A stretch of DNA of 64,000 bases, from positions 1,116,001 through 1,180,000 of the forward strand of contig CP060238.1 of the NCBI GenBank assembly GCA_023898765.1, in the 5' to 3' direction. The translations under genes and the position numbers were made by a program. The notes under the pieces are model-generated. The model was not told the DNA's origin and did no database searches. It saw only the letters and a list, made by a program, of their open reading frames with translations. Shown one piece after another: positions 51,808 through 63,713 of this stretch. This stretch comes from Rhodospirillales bacterium. Lineage in GTDB: Bacteria; Pseudomonadota; Alphaproteobacteria; Micavibrionales; Micavibrionaceae. The first letter of the stretch is position 1; each line of letters starts with the position of its first letter.

Positions 51808-53031
51808 ATGTCCATCATCGCAAATCGTCTGGGGCGGATTAAGCCCTCTGCCACACTTGCCGTTACGGCCAAAGCCAAGGAATTAAAGGCCGCCGGACGG
51901 GATGTGATCGGTCTGGGCGCCGGAGAGCCGGATTTTGACACGCCGGATCATATCAAGGCTGCCGCCAAGGCCGCGATGGATGCGGGCCAGACGAAATATA
52001 CGGCTGTCGACGGCACGCCGGACCTTAAAGATGCGATTATCGCCAAGTTCAAACGCGATAACGGACTGGATTACGCGCGGGATCAAATCTCTGTCGGCAC
52101 GGGCGGAAAACAGGTTTTATACAATGCGTTGATGGCGACTCTTAATCCGGGGGACGAGGTTGTTATACCGGCGCCTTACTGGGTGTCGTACCCCGACATG
52201 GTCTTGCTGGCGGAAGGGGAGCCGGTGATTGTCGATTGTCCGGCCGAAGCGGGGTTTAAAATGAGCGCGGCGCAGCTTGACGCGGCGATTACGCCCAAGA
52301 CGAAATGGCTGATTATGAATTCCCCGTCCAACCCGACGGGCGCCGGCTATACGAGGGAAGACATGAAAGCCCTGACCGATGTTCTGTTGAAGCATCCCCA
52401 TGTCTGGGTGATGAGCGACGACATGTACGAACATCTGGTCTATGACGGGTTCGATTTTTGTACGCCCGCGCAGGTGGAGCCGAAACTGATGGACCGGACC
52501 CTGACCGTAAACGGAGTGTCCAAAGCCTATTCCATGACGGGCTGGCGGATCGGTTACGCGGGCGGGCCGAAGGATCTGATTAAGGCTATGGCCAAAATTC
52601 AGGGGCAGAGCACCTCTAACCCCTGCTCCATTTCACAGGCGGCTGCCGTGGAGGCGCTGAACGGGGACCAGTCTTTTATGGCGGCGTGGATCGAAGCCTT
52701 TAAGGGGCGGCGGGATCTGGTCGTGGACCTCCTCAATGAATGCGAAGGCATTGAGTGCCCGACCCCTGACGGGGCCTTTTATGTTTATCCCTCCTGCGCG
52801 GGCTGCATCGGCAAGAAAACGCCCGAAGGGAAAGTTATCAAAACGGACGCGGATTTCGTGACCTATCTGCTGGAGGCGGAAGGCGTGGCCTGCGTCCATG
52901 GCGAAGCTTTCGGCCTGTCTCCCCATTTTCGCATTTCCTATGCCACCTCAACCGAAGCGCTGGAAAAAGCGTGCGAGCGGATTAAAAAGGCGTGCGTAGC
53001 GCTGGAAGGGGCTGCGAAGGCAGTGGCTTAA
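51808..53031 (+). CDS. aatA: Aspartate aminotransferase, class I
   Basis: A 407-residue PLP enzyme of the Ib aspartate aminotransferase group. The N-terminal GLGAGEPDFDTPDHIK, the PLP lysine in VNGVSKAYSMTGWRIGY and the phosphate-binding Arg in FRISYATS are present. It interconverts aspartate and oxaloacetate; family members may also take prephenate. ATG 51808 gives the family start. It overlaps the 3' end of the convergent patatin gene by 4 bp. Confidence 0.93.
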   Translation: MSIIANRLGRIKPSATLAVTAKAKELKAAGRDVIGLGAGEPDFDTPDHIKAAAKAAMDAGQTKYTAVDGTPDLKDAIIAKFKRDNGLDYARDQISVGTGGKQVLYNALMATLNPGDEVVIPAPYWVSYPDMVLLAEGEPVIVDCPAEAGFKMSAAQLDAAITPKTKWLIMNSPSNPTGAGYTREDMKALTDVLLKHPHVWVMSDDMYEHLVYDGFDFCTPAQVEPKLMDRTLTVNGVSKAYSMTGWRIGYAGGPKDLIKAMAKIQGQSTSNPCSISQAAAVEALNGDQSFMAAWIEAFKGRRDLVVDLLNECEGIECPTPDGAFYVYPSCAGCIGKKTPEGKVIKTDADFVTYLLEAEGVACVHGEAFGLSPHFRISYATSTEALEKACERIKKACVALEGAAKAVA

Positions 53032-54254
53032 GACGAAGAAAAAATCTTTGTTTTCAATTTATCTAAGAAAGGTTTTTCCTTCTCCATCCGGTCGCGGTTG
53101 GTGGCGAGGATGTGGCAGACTTCATCGAACAGGGCCTGATTTTCTTCTATAATAAGCTCTGCGAAGTTTTTGAGTTTCTTTAAGTTTTCCGGGCTTCCGT
53201 CGTCGAGCTGGGTATTGGGCCAGTCTTTTTCACGATCTTTCACCAGTGATTTATTGAACAGATAGAGGTGGCCGCTCATTTCGGCGGCGAAGGATTCCAT
53301 CAGGGCGCTTTCCGAAGCGTGAAAAAGGATGTTGATGAGTGGCAGGTCGTTCACGGGATCGACCACGCCGAGAGAGCCATAGCTGTTCCATGCTTCCTTT
53401 TTTACCGAGCGGTTAACGGTGCCCGTACCCAATCCGATCATGACAAGTTTCTGGCCGGGGGTAAGATGCTGGCGCAGGGCGCCGGCGTAAGAGATGCAGG
53501 GATTGTCAAAGATAGAGCCGTCAATGGCGGTATATTCGTGTTCGGCAGCGATTCCCGGCTGGCTGGCTTTGAAGTGATGGCAGGGGAAATAGGTCGGGGC
53601 GGCGGCGCTGGCCATAACCGCATCATACAGGGTGACATTCAACGGCGGCTTGTGCGTGTTCATGTCCGTATTGAAAAGGATGTTTTTCATCCACAGGGCG
53701 TGGCCGCCTGAATCCGTGAAATTATTCATCGTATGGACGGGGGTTTCGTCGGTTTCTCCCGCTTCCTCAATCACCGTGAGCTGTTCGCCATCGATATTGT
53801 AAGCCGGGATCACCAGAGAGCGGAGACTGTCGGCGAGTTTCGCATCGCCGTACAAGGCATTGAGAGAGCGGGAAAGGTTTGCCGTATTGTAATGGCCCTG
53901 CCGGAAAATGGCGTTGAGCTGCCCGATTTTCATCATCCGGTTGTTGAAATCGTGTATCAGGCCGCGAAATTCCCGGAATCTGTCTGCCGGGAAAATGTTA
54001 AGTCCCTCGCGTTCGTAAAAGCGGACCATGTGCCGCGCGCGGTATTTCGGCCGGTCGGGCTTGTCTGGATGGCGCAGGGTGAGGGCGGCGTTGAGGATAG
54101 AGCCTGTTGAAGGGCCGCAAAAAACATCCACCATATCGGCCATGCGCAGGCCCGTCGTTTTTTCAATCCGGCTCATGATATGCGCGGGGATCAGGCCGCG
54201 CATGCCGCCGCCGTAATTGAAGAGGGCTATCAAAGGCCGTTCGTTCGGGGCCAT
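53028..54254 (-). CDS. Patatin-like phospholipase
   Basis: A 408-residue patatin-fold hydrolase. The oxyanion motif NYGGGMRGLIPA, the nucleophile elbow FCGPSTGSIL (GXSXG form) and the catalytic-dyad Asp in AIDGSIFDNP are all present. Patatins are acyl hydrolases acting on phospholipids or acylglycerols; in bacteria some are secreted effectors, but no signal is visible, so it is probably cytoplasmic or peripheral. It follows the LysR gene by 2 bp in the same direction, so the two are probably one unit. Confidence 0.88.
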   Translation of the reverse strand: MAPNERPLIALFNYGGGMRGLIPAHIMSRIEKTTGLRMADMVDVFCGPSTGSILNAALTLRHPDKPDRPKYRARHMVRFYEREGLNIFPADRFREFRGLIHDFNNRMMKIGQLNAIFRQGHYNTANLSRSLNALYGDAKLADSLRSLVIPAYNIDGEQLTVIEEAGETDETPVHTMNNFTDSGGHALWMKNILFNTDMNTHKPPLNVTLYDAVMASAAAPTYFPCHHFKASQPGIAAEHEYTAIDGSIFDNPCISYAGALRQHLTPGQKLVMIGLGTGTVNRSVKKEAWNSYGSLGVVDPVNDLPLINILFHASESALMESFAAEMSGHLYLFNKSLVKDREKDWPNTQLDDGSPENLKKLKNFAELIIEENQALFDEVCHILATNRDRMEKEKPFLDKLKTKIFSSS

Positions 54255-54256
54255 CG

Positions 54257-55147
54257 TTAAAAAGCCGTTTTCTGAATTGTTTTCAGGATAAAATCACGGA
54301 AAACGGCAATGCGTTTGGAATCGCGGCGGTCTTCCGGATAGACAAAATACATGGATACCGGGGGAGGCTGGATTTCTGTCAGAATGCGTTGCGTGCGCGT
54401 GCTGTTTTTGACCAGATAATCCGGCAGGGCGGCGATACCGGCGCCCGCCCGCACGGTTTCATGGATACCGTGGAGGGAGTTCATCATAATGAGCCTGCTG
54501 TTGTTTTGCAGTTTGATTCCGGCTACACGGAAAAGCCAGTTCGGGTCTGAAAAAGGCGGCGGCACGTTGTCCGGATACCCGATCAAGGTATGGTCTTTCA
54601 ATTCCTTTATGTCTTCGGGATGTCCGTATTTTTCGAGATACGCTTTCGAAGCGCAGATATGAAATTTAATGTCTGTCAAATGACGCTGGATCAGGTCCGG
54701 CTGTTCCGGTTTGTAAAGCCGGATGGCGACATCTGCTTCCCGCATGCTCAGGTTCAGGATGCTGTCGTCCAGGCGCAGCGTGATCTGGATGTCGGGATAA
54801 TCTTCCCGAAATTCCCTCAGGAGCGGGGCCAGCCACGTGGAGCCGATGAAGGGCGGGGCTGTAATCAACAAGGGGCCTTCCGGCAGTTGCTTCGAGTCCG
54901 CCAGAAGACTTTCGATCATGGTGAGTTTTTCGATGATATCGCTCGCGGTGCGGTGGAGAAGCTCGCCTTCTTCGCTGAGGATCAGGCCGCGCGCGTGGCG
55001 GTGGAAAAGCACGATCCCGAGACTTTCTTCCAGTGTGCTGATCTGGCGGGAGACGGCGGACTGGCTCAAGTGAAGCGTGTCGCTGGCGTGCGTAAAACTT
55101 CCGGCCTCCGCGACCGCATGAAAGATTCTAAGTTTGTCCCAGTCCAT
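54257..55147 (-). CDS. LysR-family transcriptional regulator
   Basis: A 296-residue LTTR. The N-terminal winged helix (FHAVAEAGSFTHASDTLHLS with QSAVSRQISTLEESLG) binds DNA, and the C-terminal periplasmic-binding-like domain senses an effector. It lies 89 bp from the trxB end, in the same direction. A LysR gene near trxB and an Lrp gene is a recurring alphaproteobacterial arrangement. The effector is unknown. Confidence 0.92.
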   Translation of the reverse strand: MDWDKLRIFHAVAEAGSFTHASDTLHLSQSAVSRQISTLEESLGIVLFHRHARGLILSEEGELLHRTASDIIEKLTMIESLLADSKQLPEGPLLITAPPFIGSTWLAPLLREFREDYPDIQITLRLDDSILNLSMREADVAIRLYKPEQPDLIQRHLTDIKFHICASKAYLEKYGHPEDIKELKDHTLIGYPDNVPPPFSDPNWLFRVAGIKLQNNSRLIMMNSLHGIHETVRAGAGIAALPDYLVKNSTRTQRILTEIQPPPVSMYFVYPEDRRDSKRIAVFRDFILKTIQKTAF

Positions 55148-55236
55148 AGGTTTTTGTAGCGTGAAACACAGGGCGGTTCAATCAGGTAAATTTATTCACA
55201 TAACCATTGCGCCGCCTCTTCCTGTAGAAGAACAGG

Positions 55237-56223
55237 TTATTCAGCGGCCTGAGAGGTGCTTTCCTGCGCGGCGAGGAAGCGGTCGGCTTCCAGTGCGGCC
55301 ATGCAGCCCATGCCGGCGGCGGTGACGGCCTGACGGTATTCCTTGTCCTTGACGTCGCCTGCGGCGTAAACGCCGGGGATATCGGTCGCAGTGGAATCCG
55401 GCGCGGTTATCAGATAACCGGCTTTGTCCATCTCCAGTTTCCCCTTGAACAGCTCCGTGGCCGGATCATGCCCGATGGCTACAAAGATGCCTTCGAGAGG
55501 GATGTCCCGCGTTTCGCCTGTCTTGACATTTTCAACGCGCATGCCGGTAACGCCGGGGATTTCCCCCTCTTTTGTTTTGCCCGGTTCAATCCCCAAAACT
55601 TCTTTCAGGGTGCTGTCCCAGAGAACCTCTATATTGTCTTTTGCGAACAGCCGCTCTTGCATGATTCTCTCGGCGCGCAACTCATCGCGGCGGTGAACGA
55701 GGGTTACTTTTTTACAAATCTGGGCGAGGAAGAGGGCTTCTTCCACGGCAGAGTTTCCGCCGCCGATAACAGCAACGTCTTTGCCTTTGAAGAAAAATCC
55801 GTCGCATGTGGCGCAGGCGGAAACGCCCATATTCATGAATTTTTTCTCTGACTCCAGCCCCAGCCAGCGTGCCTTGGCCCCCGTGCAGATGATAACGCTG
55901 TCGGCGGTGTAGAGCGCCCCGGATTCCCCGGTGATTCTGAAAGGTCTTTGTCCGAAATCCACGTCGGTTACCATGTCGGAGATCATTTTTGTACCCACAG
56001 CTTCGGCCTGCGCTTTCATCTGTTCGACCAGCCACGGGCCCTGAATGGCTTTCGCAAAGCCCGGATAGTTTTCGACATCCGTTGTGATGGTCAGCTGTCC
56101 GCCCGGCTCCCTGCCTAAAAGCTGTAGGGGCTCCAGATTGGCGCGGGCGGCATAAATGGCGGCGGTATATCCGGCGGGGCCGGAGCCGATAATCAGGACT
56201 TTGGTGTGGAGGGGGGCGCTCAT
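55237..56223 (-). CDS. trxB: Thioredoxin reductase
   Basis: A 328-residue flavoenzyme. The FAD motif IIGSGPAGYTAAIYAA, the redox motif CATCDGFF and the NADPH motif VIGGGNSAVEEAL are intact, with the C-terminal TDIPGVYAAGDV. It reduces thioredoxin with NADPH. It is 5 bp downstream of the ELM1-family gene. Confidence 0.96.
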   Translation of the reverse strand: MSAPLHTKVLIIGSGPAGYTAAIYAARANLEPLQLLGREPGGQLTITTDVENYPGFAKAIQGPWLVEQMKAQAEAVGTKMISDMVTDVDFGQRPFRITGESGALYTADSVIICTGAKARWLGLESEKKFMNMGVSACATCDGFFFKGKDVAVIGGGNSAVEEALFLAQICKKVTLVHRRDELRAERIMQERLFAKDNIEVLWDSTLKEVLGIEPGKTKEGEIPGVTGMRVENVKTGETRDIPLEGIFVAIGHDPATELFKGKLEMDKAGYLITAPDSTATDIPGVYAAGDVKDKEYRQAVTAAGMGCMAALEADRFLAAQESTSQAAE

Positions 56224-56228
56224 GTTTT

Positions 56229-57197
56229 TTATTCCTGTTTTTCGTGGAAAAGGGCAGGCCAGTCTAGTCTGTCTTGGATGGCCTGCGCAACCCTTTCGGC
56301 ATCCTGTAATGGCGGGTACTTCCAGTTTTCAAGTCTTCCGTTGAAAAGGCGGGTGATGCCGGCTTTCCTTAAGCCCTCATGAAATTTATCCAGCCGCGCC
56401 GCGCCGCCTTCCATCGGGATGGTATAGACAGGTTTTCCCGTTGTTGCCGCTTCGGAGGTCATGGAAACACTGTCTTCTGTCACCAGAATATAATCCGCCC
56501 AGGCCAGCATGCCGAAATAGGGATTCTCCCCGGTTCCATCCCAGATGAAAGCATGACGGCCTTTCAACGCGTGTTTCAGGATATCCATGCAGGCGTCATC
56601 GGTCCGGCGGGAAGCCGTTATCATAAAACCTGCATTCAGGGGCTCAAGCTGCGCCGCCAGTTTTTCCATGACGGCGGGAGTCATCCGGTGCGCCTTGCTG
56701 GACCCGCCGATCAGAACGGCCACGCGTGGGGCGGGCAGTGGAGAAAACAGGGAGGAAAATTGTTCTTTGGCTGCGTCCAGCCTCTCCTGTGTCAGCCTGT
56801 TCGGGGCGGCGGTGGTGACAAGGACATTGTCGCCACGGGCAGGGTCGTGCGCGGGGACGGCTACGAGGTCGAAGCACGCAGGGTCTATACGCGGGTCCTG
56901 TATCTGGACGGCGAAGGTTTTTCCGCCGCTGGCTTTTTTGATATAGCGGGCGGCGGCAACGGATTTGCGGCCCGACGCCAGAAGCAAATCCGGCCAGGGC
57001 GGGCCCAGTTTGTCTCCTGTAAAACTGTAGCTTCCTTCAAATCCCAGCCATGGGGATAAAAACTTCCAGGGCTGGCGCAGCCCGATACGCTTGATAACGG
57101 GCCGGATGTTCAGGGCTTCCGCTATCCCGAGGCACTGGTTTTCCGTTCCGGCCATGCCTTCGGTGACAATCCAGCAAAGAGGCGAATTTGTTTTCAA
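56229..57197 (-). CDS. ELM1/DUF1022 family protein
   Basis: A 322-residue protein of the mitochondrial-fission ELM1 (DUF1022) family: N-terminal TEGMAGTENQCLGIAEAL, the LLASGRKSVAAARYI block, a VAVLIGGSSKAH segment and the C-terminal VTEDSVSMTSEAATTGKPVY. The fold is glycosyltransferase-B-like, and plant ELM1 is linked to mitochondrial fission; the bacterial role is unknown. It sits between lrp (divergent, 79 bp) and trxB (5 bp downstream), so it probably shares the trxB transcript. Confidence 0.9.
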   Translation of the reverse strand: MKTNSPLCWIVTEGMAGTENQCLGIAEALNIRPVIKRIGLRQPWKFLSPWLGFEGSYSFTGDKLGPPWPDLLLASGRKSVAAARYIKKASGGKTFAVQIQDPRIDPACFDLVAVPAHDPARGDNVLVTTAAPNRLTQERLDAAKEQFSSLFSPLPAPRVAVLIGGSSKAHRMTPAVMEKLAAQLEPLNAGFMITASRRTDDACMDILKHALKGRHAFIWDGTGENPYFGMLAWADYILVTEDSVSMTSEAATTGKPVYTIPMEGGAARLDKFHEGLRKAGITRLFNGRLENWKYPPLQDAERVAQAIQDRLDWPALFHEKQE

Positions 57198-57207
57198 CGA
57201 AAAGCTC

Positions 57208-57236
57208 TTGAATTATTAACCGCGCAACTTTATACC
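57208..57236 (+). promoter_or_regulatory. Promoter for the Lrp-family gene
   Basis: A -35 box TTGAAT (57208-57213), a 17-bp spacer and a -10 box TATACC (57231-57236), in the 79-bp divergent region between ELM1 and the Lrp gene. AACTT at 57226-57230 and a later AAGTT could be part of an Lrp-type operator. Confidence 0.45.
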
Positions 57237-57276
57237 AACCTCTGGCAAGTTTGAAAGCATATTCAAAGGATATTTT

Positions 57277-57762
57277 ATGTCTAATAAACGCATAAAGCTT
57301 GATAGAATTGACCGGAAAATTCTGAAGGATTTGCAGGAAAATGGCCGGATTACAAACGTAAAACTCGCCGAGCATGCCGGAATTTCGGCGCCGCCCTGCC
57401 TTCGCCGTGTACGGGCGCTGGAGGAGTCCGGTTTAATCAAATCCTACCATGCCAACATTGACGCTTCGGCGATGGGGTATGGCATGACGGTTTTCGTGCA
57501 GGTAAAGCTTTCCGGGCAATCTGATGCGGATATAAAAAAGTTCGAAAGCCAGTGCGAAAAATGGGATATGGTCCGGGAAGCTCATCTGGTTTCGGGCGAT
57601 GTCGATTTCCTGCTCCGCATTGTCGCGCGCGACTGGGAAGGCGCCCAGAAATTTTTGAGGGATGATCTTGCCGCTTTTGAAGGGGTCGTTTCGACCAAGA
57701 CGATGCCGTTGATGCGTACGGCCAAGCAGAAGCACGGCGTCCCGATTGATACTGACAGATAA
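57277..57762 (+). CDS. Lrp/AsnC-family transcriptional regulator
   Basis: A 161-residue Lrp-type regulator. The N-terminal helix-turn-helix (LDRIDRKILKDLQENGRITN with VKLAEHAGISAPPCLRRV) is followed by the RAM/ligand-binding domain (VSGDVDFLLRIVARD). It probably responds to an amino acid and may regulate the divergent ELM1-trxB genes or its own gene. The stop codon TAA overlaps the methyltransferase start by 1 bp. Confidence 0.93.
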   Translation: MSNKRIKLDRIDRKILKDLQENGRITNVKLAEHAGISAPPCLRRVRALEESGLIKSYHANIDASAMGYGMTVFVQVKLSGQSDADIKKFESQCEKWDMVREAHLVSGDVDFLLRIVARDWEGAQKFLRDDLAAFEGVVSTKTMPLMRTAKQKHGVPIDTDR

Positions 57763-58571
57763 TGCCTTGCCCTGTTTGCGCCGTTTGCGGTTCCAATTCC
57801 GTTCAGGACGTTTTTTCAGCCGAATCGTGGCTTGATATCAGCCGAAAAGAATCATCCCCTCTTCATAAATTTGCGGATGTAATGGCGCAAAATGCGTGTT
57901 TCGGAATCAGGCGTATTTGCAGGTGCAAAGGCTGCGGATTCTGTTTTGCGGATCCGTATCCGGCGGCGGAGGATCTGGGGCGTTTTTATCAGGAATATTA
58001 TGCGAACAGGGACTACAGCGCCAAGCTGGGAAAGAAGATTGCACGCGCGCGGCGGCGTATTCTCAAGCTCAATAAAGCGGGCGGGTATAAAACTTTTCTG
58101 GATGTGGGCTGCAATGTGGGCGCGGCCGTGCAGGCTGCGCATTTGTGCGGGCTGGCGGCGAGCGGAATCGAGATTGACAAAGAATCCGTGGCCATGGCGC
58201 AGGATCTTTTTCCGGAGAATGAATATGTTGCAACGTCCGTTCAGGATTTTGCCCGGTCGTCAGGACGCCGCTTCGATATCATTTATACGACCGAGGTCAT
58301 CGAGCATTTGCAGGATGTAAACAGCTTTATGGAAGCCGTTCACAGGCTGCTTTCCCCGGAAGGCGTTTTGTACCTGACAACGCCGGACGCCGGGCATTTC
58401 CGGACGCCAAAGGATTTGCGCCACTGGCACGAAATGAAACTGCCGGAGCATATTTCCCTTTTCACGAAAAAGGCGCTTTTCATTTTGCTGGAGCGCCACG
58501 GTTTTACAGGGGTCAAATTCCAGCGAAACTGGAAGCCCGGCATTCGTTTAACGGCCCGGAAAGCGGCCTGA
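57762..58571 (+). CDS. SAM-dependent methyltransferase with N-terminal zinc ribbon
   Basis: A 269-residue class I methyltransferase. The N-terminus has Cys pairs of a zinc ribbon (CPVCAVCG; CRCKGCGFCF) and motif I is FLDVGCNVGAAVQAA near residue 110. Motifs YTTEVIEHLQDV and LSPEGVLYLTTPD follow. Proteins of this layout often methylate sugars in surface-polysaccharide pathways; the substrate cannot be read here. It is translationally coupled to the Lrp-family gene. Confidence 0.82.
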   Translation: MPCPVCAVCGSNSVQDVFSAESWLDISRKESSPLHKFADVMAQNACFGIRRICRCKGCGFCFADPYPAAEDLGRFYQEYYANRDYSAKLGKKIARARRRILKLNKAGGYKTFLDVGCNVGAAVQAAHLCGLAASGIEIDKESVAMAQDLFPENEYVATSVQDFARSSGRRFDIIYTTEVIEHLQDVNSFMEAVHRLLSPEGVLYLTTPDAGHFRTPKDLRHWHEMKLPEHISLFTKKALFILLERHGFTGVKFQRNWKPGIRLTARKAA

Positions 58572-58574
58572 CTT

Positions 58575-59048
58575 TTATTCGAAGATCACTTCAATAATTT
58601 CATAAGAGACTCTGCCGCGCGGGGTGACGACAGGGACGCTGTCCTCAACGGATTTTCCGATCAGGGCGCGCGCGATCGGGGAGGTAATGGAAATCCGTCC
58701 CTCATCGGCGTTGGATTCATATTCCCCGACGATCTGGATGGTTTTTTCCTCGTCGGTTTCTTCGTTCGCAATGGTAACTCTGGCGCCGAATTTGATGATC
58801 GTGCCGGAAAATTGCGCAGGATCGATAATCTGCGCGGCCCCGATGGCGGCTTCCAGCTCGGCAATCCGGCTTTCGTTAAAGCCCTGCTGTTCCTTGGCCG
58901 CGTGATACTCGGCGTTTTCCTTCAGGTCGCCATGTTCACGCGCGGCGGCGATGGCCTCGACGATTTCGGGGCGCGTTACGTTTTTGCGTTCTTTCAATTC
59001 CGCTTCTATCGCCTTGTAGCCTGCGGGCGTGATGGGAATGGTGTCCAT
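58575..59048 (-). CDS. greA: Transcription elongation factor GreA
   Basis: A 157-residue GreA. The coiled-coil N-terminal domain (RPEIVEAIAAAREHGDLKENAEY) carries the acidic tip that restarts backtracked RNA polymerase, and the C-terminal FKBP-like domain ends with SPIARALIGK and a VTPRGRVSYEI segment. In many Proteobacteria greA lies beside carB; here it is about 1.4 kb away, with a membrane-protein gene and a hypothetical gene between. Confidence 0.95.
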   Translation of the reverse strand: MDTIPITPAGYKAIEAELKERKNVTRPEIVEAIAAAREHGDLKENAEYHAAKEQQGFNESRIAELEAAIGAAQIIDPAQFSGTIIKFGARVTIANEETDEEKTIQIVGEYESNADEGRISITSPIARALIGKSVEDSVPVVTPRGRVSYEIIEVIFE

Positions 59049-59139
59049 GTCCGGTCTTCCTTAAAGTAACAAACCCGCCTCAAATCACGGGCGGGATCAG
59101 GCACATTCTATGGAGTTTTCGCTCCAAAGGTCAAGTTTT

Positions 59140-59724
59140 TTACCCTTGCAGGATGAGCGCCGCAAAATTGCCCCAGAGCGCGATGCCGATGAGGGCAAGA
59201 GAATAAACGTCCGCATTTTTCCAGATTTGGGAAGGGGTGAATGTATCGTTCGACACGATTTCGCTGTAAAGCAGCAGGCCCAGACTGAGGGAAACGAGGA
59301 GGGCGGCGGCAATGTAGCGGTCTGTGCCGGCTATGTTCGCGCCCAGCAGGAGAAGCAGGCAGGCGGCGTAATCGCTCAGGACGGCGGTCAGGCTTACGGC
59401 GGTGTCGGCAAACGGGTGGTTGCGGGAGAGGTGATAGCGCGACCAGCGGCTCCACGAACGGTAGGAAATGGGAATCGAGGATATCAGGACGAGCAGGACG
59501 AAAAAGCCTGCCGCCGGGCCGGAGGGCGTCAGATAGCAAAGGGCGATCAGGACGTTTTGGAAAAAAGCGGAAGCGCCTTCATCGGGCGCGGCGCAGGCAG
59601 AGAGCCAAAGATTGCCGCCCAGAGCAGGCACGCCCCACGCCAGCGCGCATAAAATCAATGCCGGCAGGTATTCGATCATTCTGTGTCCGGCGGCGACGTT
59701 GTTTTGTATTTTGGTTTCGCTCAT
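59140..59724 (-). CDS. Polytopic membrane protein, unknown
   Basis: A 194-residue protein with at least four hydrophobic segments (IEYLPALILCALAWGV; AAGFFVLLVLISSIPI; LSDYAACLLLLLGANIAG; ALLVSLSLGLLLY). A charged loop (SYRSWSRWSRYHLSRNHPF) separates two of them. No family is recognised. It lies downstream of a 134-bp region that also serves the divergent gene at 59858. Confidence 0.55.
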   Translation of the reverse strand: MSETKIQNNVAAGHRMIEYLPALILCALAWGVPALGGNLWLSACAAPDEGASAFFQNVLIALCYLTPSGPAAGFFVLLVLISSIPISYRSWSRWSRYHLSRNHPFADTAVSLTAVLSDYAACLLLLLGANIAGTDRYIAAALLVSLSLGLLLYSEIVSNDTFTPSQIWKNADVYSLALIGIALWGNFAALILQG

Positions 59725-59776
59725 CCGGGAATCCTGCCGCGCTTTTGCCTTTCCGGCAAGTTGTTTTAGGTAATTG

Positions 59777-59804
59777 TTGACATAACTTTATTTTTTTTTA
59801 ATAC
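59777..59804 (+). promoter_or_regulatory. Promoter with perfect -35 for the 59858 gene
   Basis: A perfect -35 box TTGACA (59777-59782), then a T-rich 16-bp spacer and a weak -10 box TAATAC (59799-59804). It lies 54 bp before the start codon. Confidence 0.45.
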
Positions 59805-59857
59805 AGAGGTTGCCTGTTTTTAAAGTTATCGCGTTTTTAAAGGAAAGGGGCTGCATC

Positions 59858-60286
59858 ATGAAAATAGCAGGACAAGACATAACGCGCGAAAATGTTGCCG
59901 GTATGACGTTCGCCGGTGGGTACGGCGCTATATTTGGAAGCATTTCCGGAGCGTTCAATGGTTTGGCTGAGGCTTTTAAAGCTTCTGGTAGTCCTCTTGG
60001 CACCGGTCTTTGTTACACTACGTCGGCTGCCGTGGGTATTGGTCTTCTCGCTTGTTTCTGTCAGTTTACCAAGGATTTTGGAGCTCCTAAATCTACCTTT
60101 TTAGTCGGGTCTGCAGCAGCTATTGGGGGCGGCATCCTTGGGTTCAACGTGCTGGCAGCTAACCTCAATGAAAAGGATGTCTCAGCGCCTTTGGAAAACG
60201 CGGGGACGGGCTGCACGGAGGAATGCTACGAAAGCCGTGTCGAAGGCACCGTTTTGCCACCCGGGCTTGCTCTCAAGCCATGCTAG
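59858..60286 (+). CDS. Small Gly-rich membrane protein, unknown
   Basis: A 142-residue protein with Gly/Ala-rich hydrophobic segments (GGYGAIFGSISGAFNGLA; AAVGIGLLACFCQF; GSAAAIGGGILGFNVLAANL) and a C-terminal soluble tail with three cysteines (GCTEECYESR, KPC). The upstream frame is open, but ATG 59858 follows an AAAGGAAAGG ribosome site. Codon use is somewhat AT-richer than its neighbours. The stop is at the edge of a palindromic repeat. Function unknown. Confidence 0.5.
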   Translation: MKIAGQDITRENVAGMTFAGGYGAIFGSISGAFNGLAEAFKASGSPLGTGLCYTTSAAVGIGLLACFCQFTKDFGAPKSTFLVGSAAAIGGGILGFNVLAANLNEKDVSAPLENAGTGCTEECYESRVEGTVLPPGLALKPC

Positions 60287-60405
60287 GGCCGGTTCCATCC
60301 TGTCATTTCCGAGCGCAGCGAAGAATCTCCGGGAAACGCCGGGATCCTTCGCCTTCGGCTCAGGATGACAAAATGGGTTGTAACCCGGCCTGAGTTCAGA
60401 ATGTT
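60286..60405. repeat. Palindromic repeat with extended flanks, copy of 32975-33093
   Basis: The palindrome core is 60301-60370 (TGTCATTTCCGAGCG to CAGGATGACA). The unit including flanks, GGGCCGGTTCCATCC at the left and CGGCCTGA..CAGAATG at the right, matches the copy after gyrA almost base for base, apart from a few positions in the loop and right flank. Confidence 0.85.
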
Positions 60406-60415
60406 CCAGAAGCGC

Positions 60416-63700
<3,285 letters not shown>

Positions 63701-63713
63701 ATTTTATATCCGT

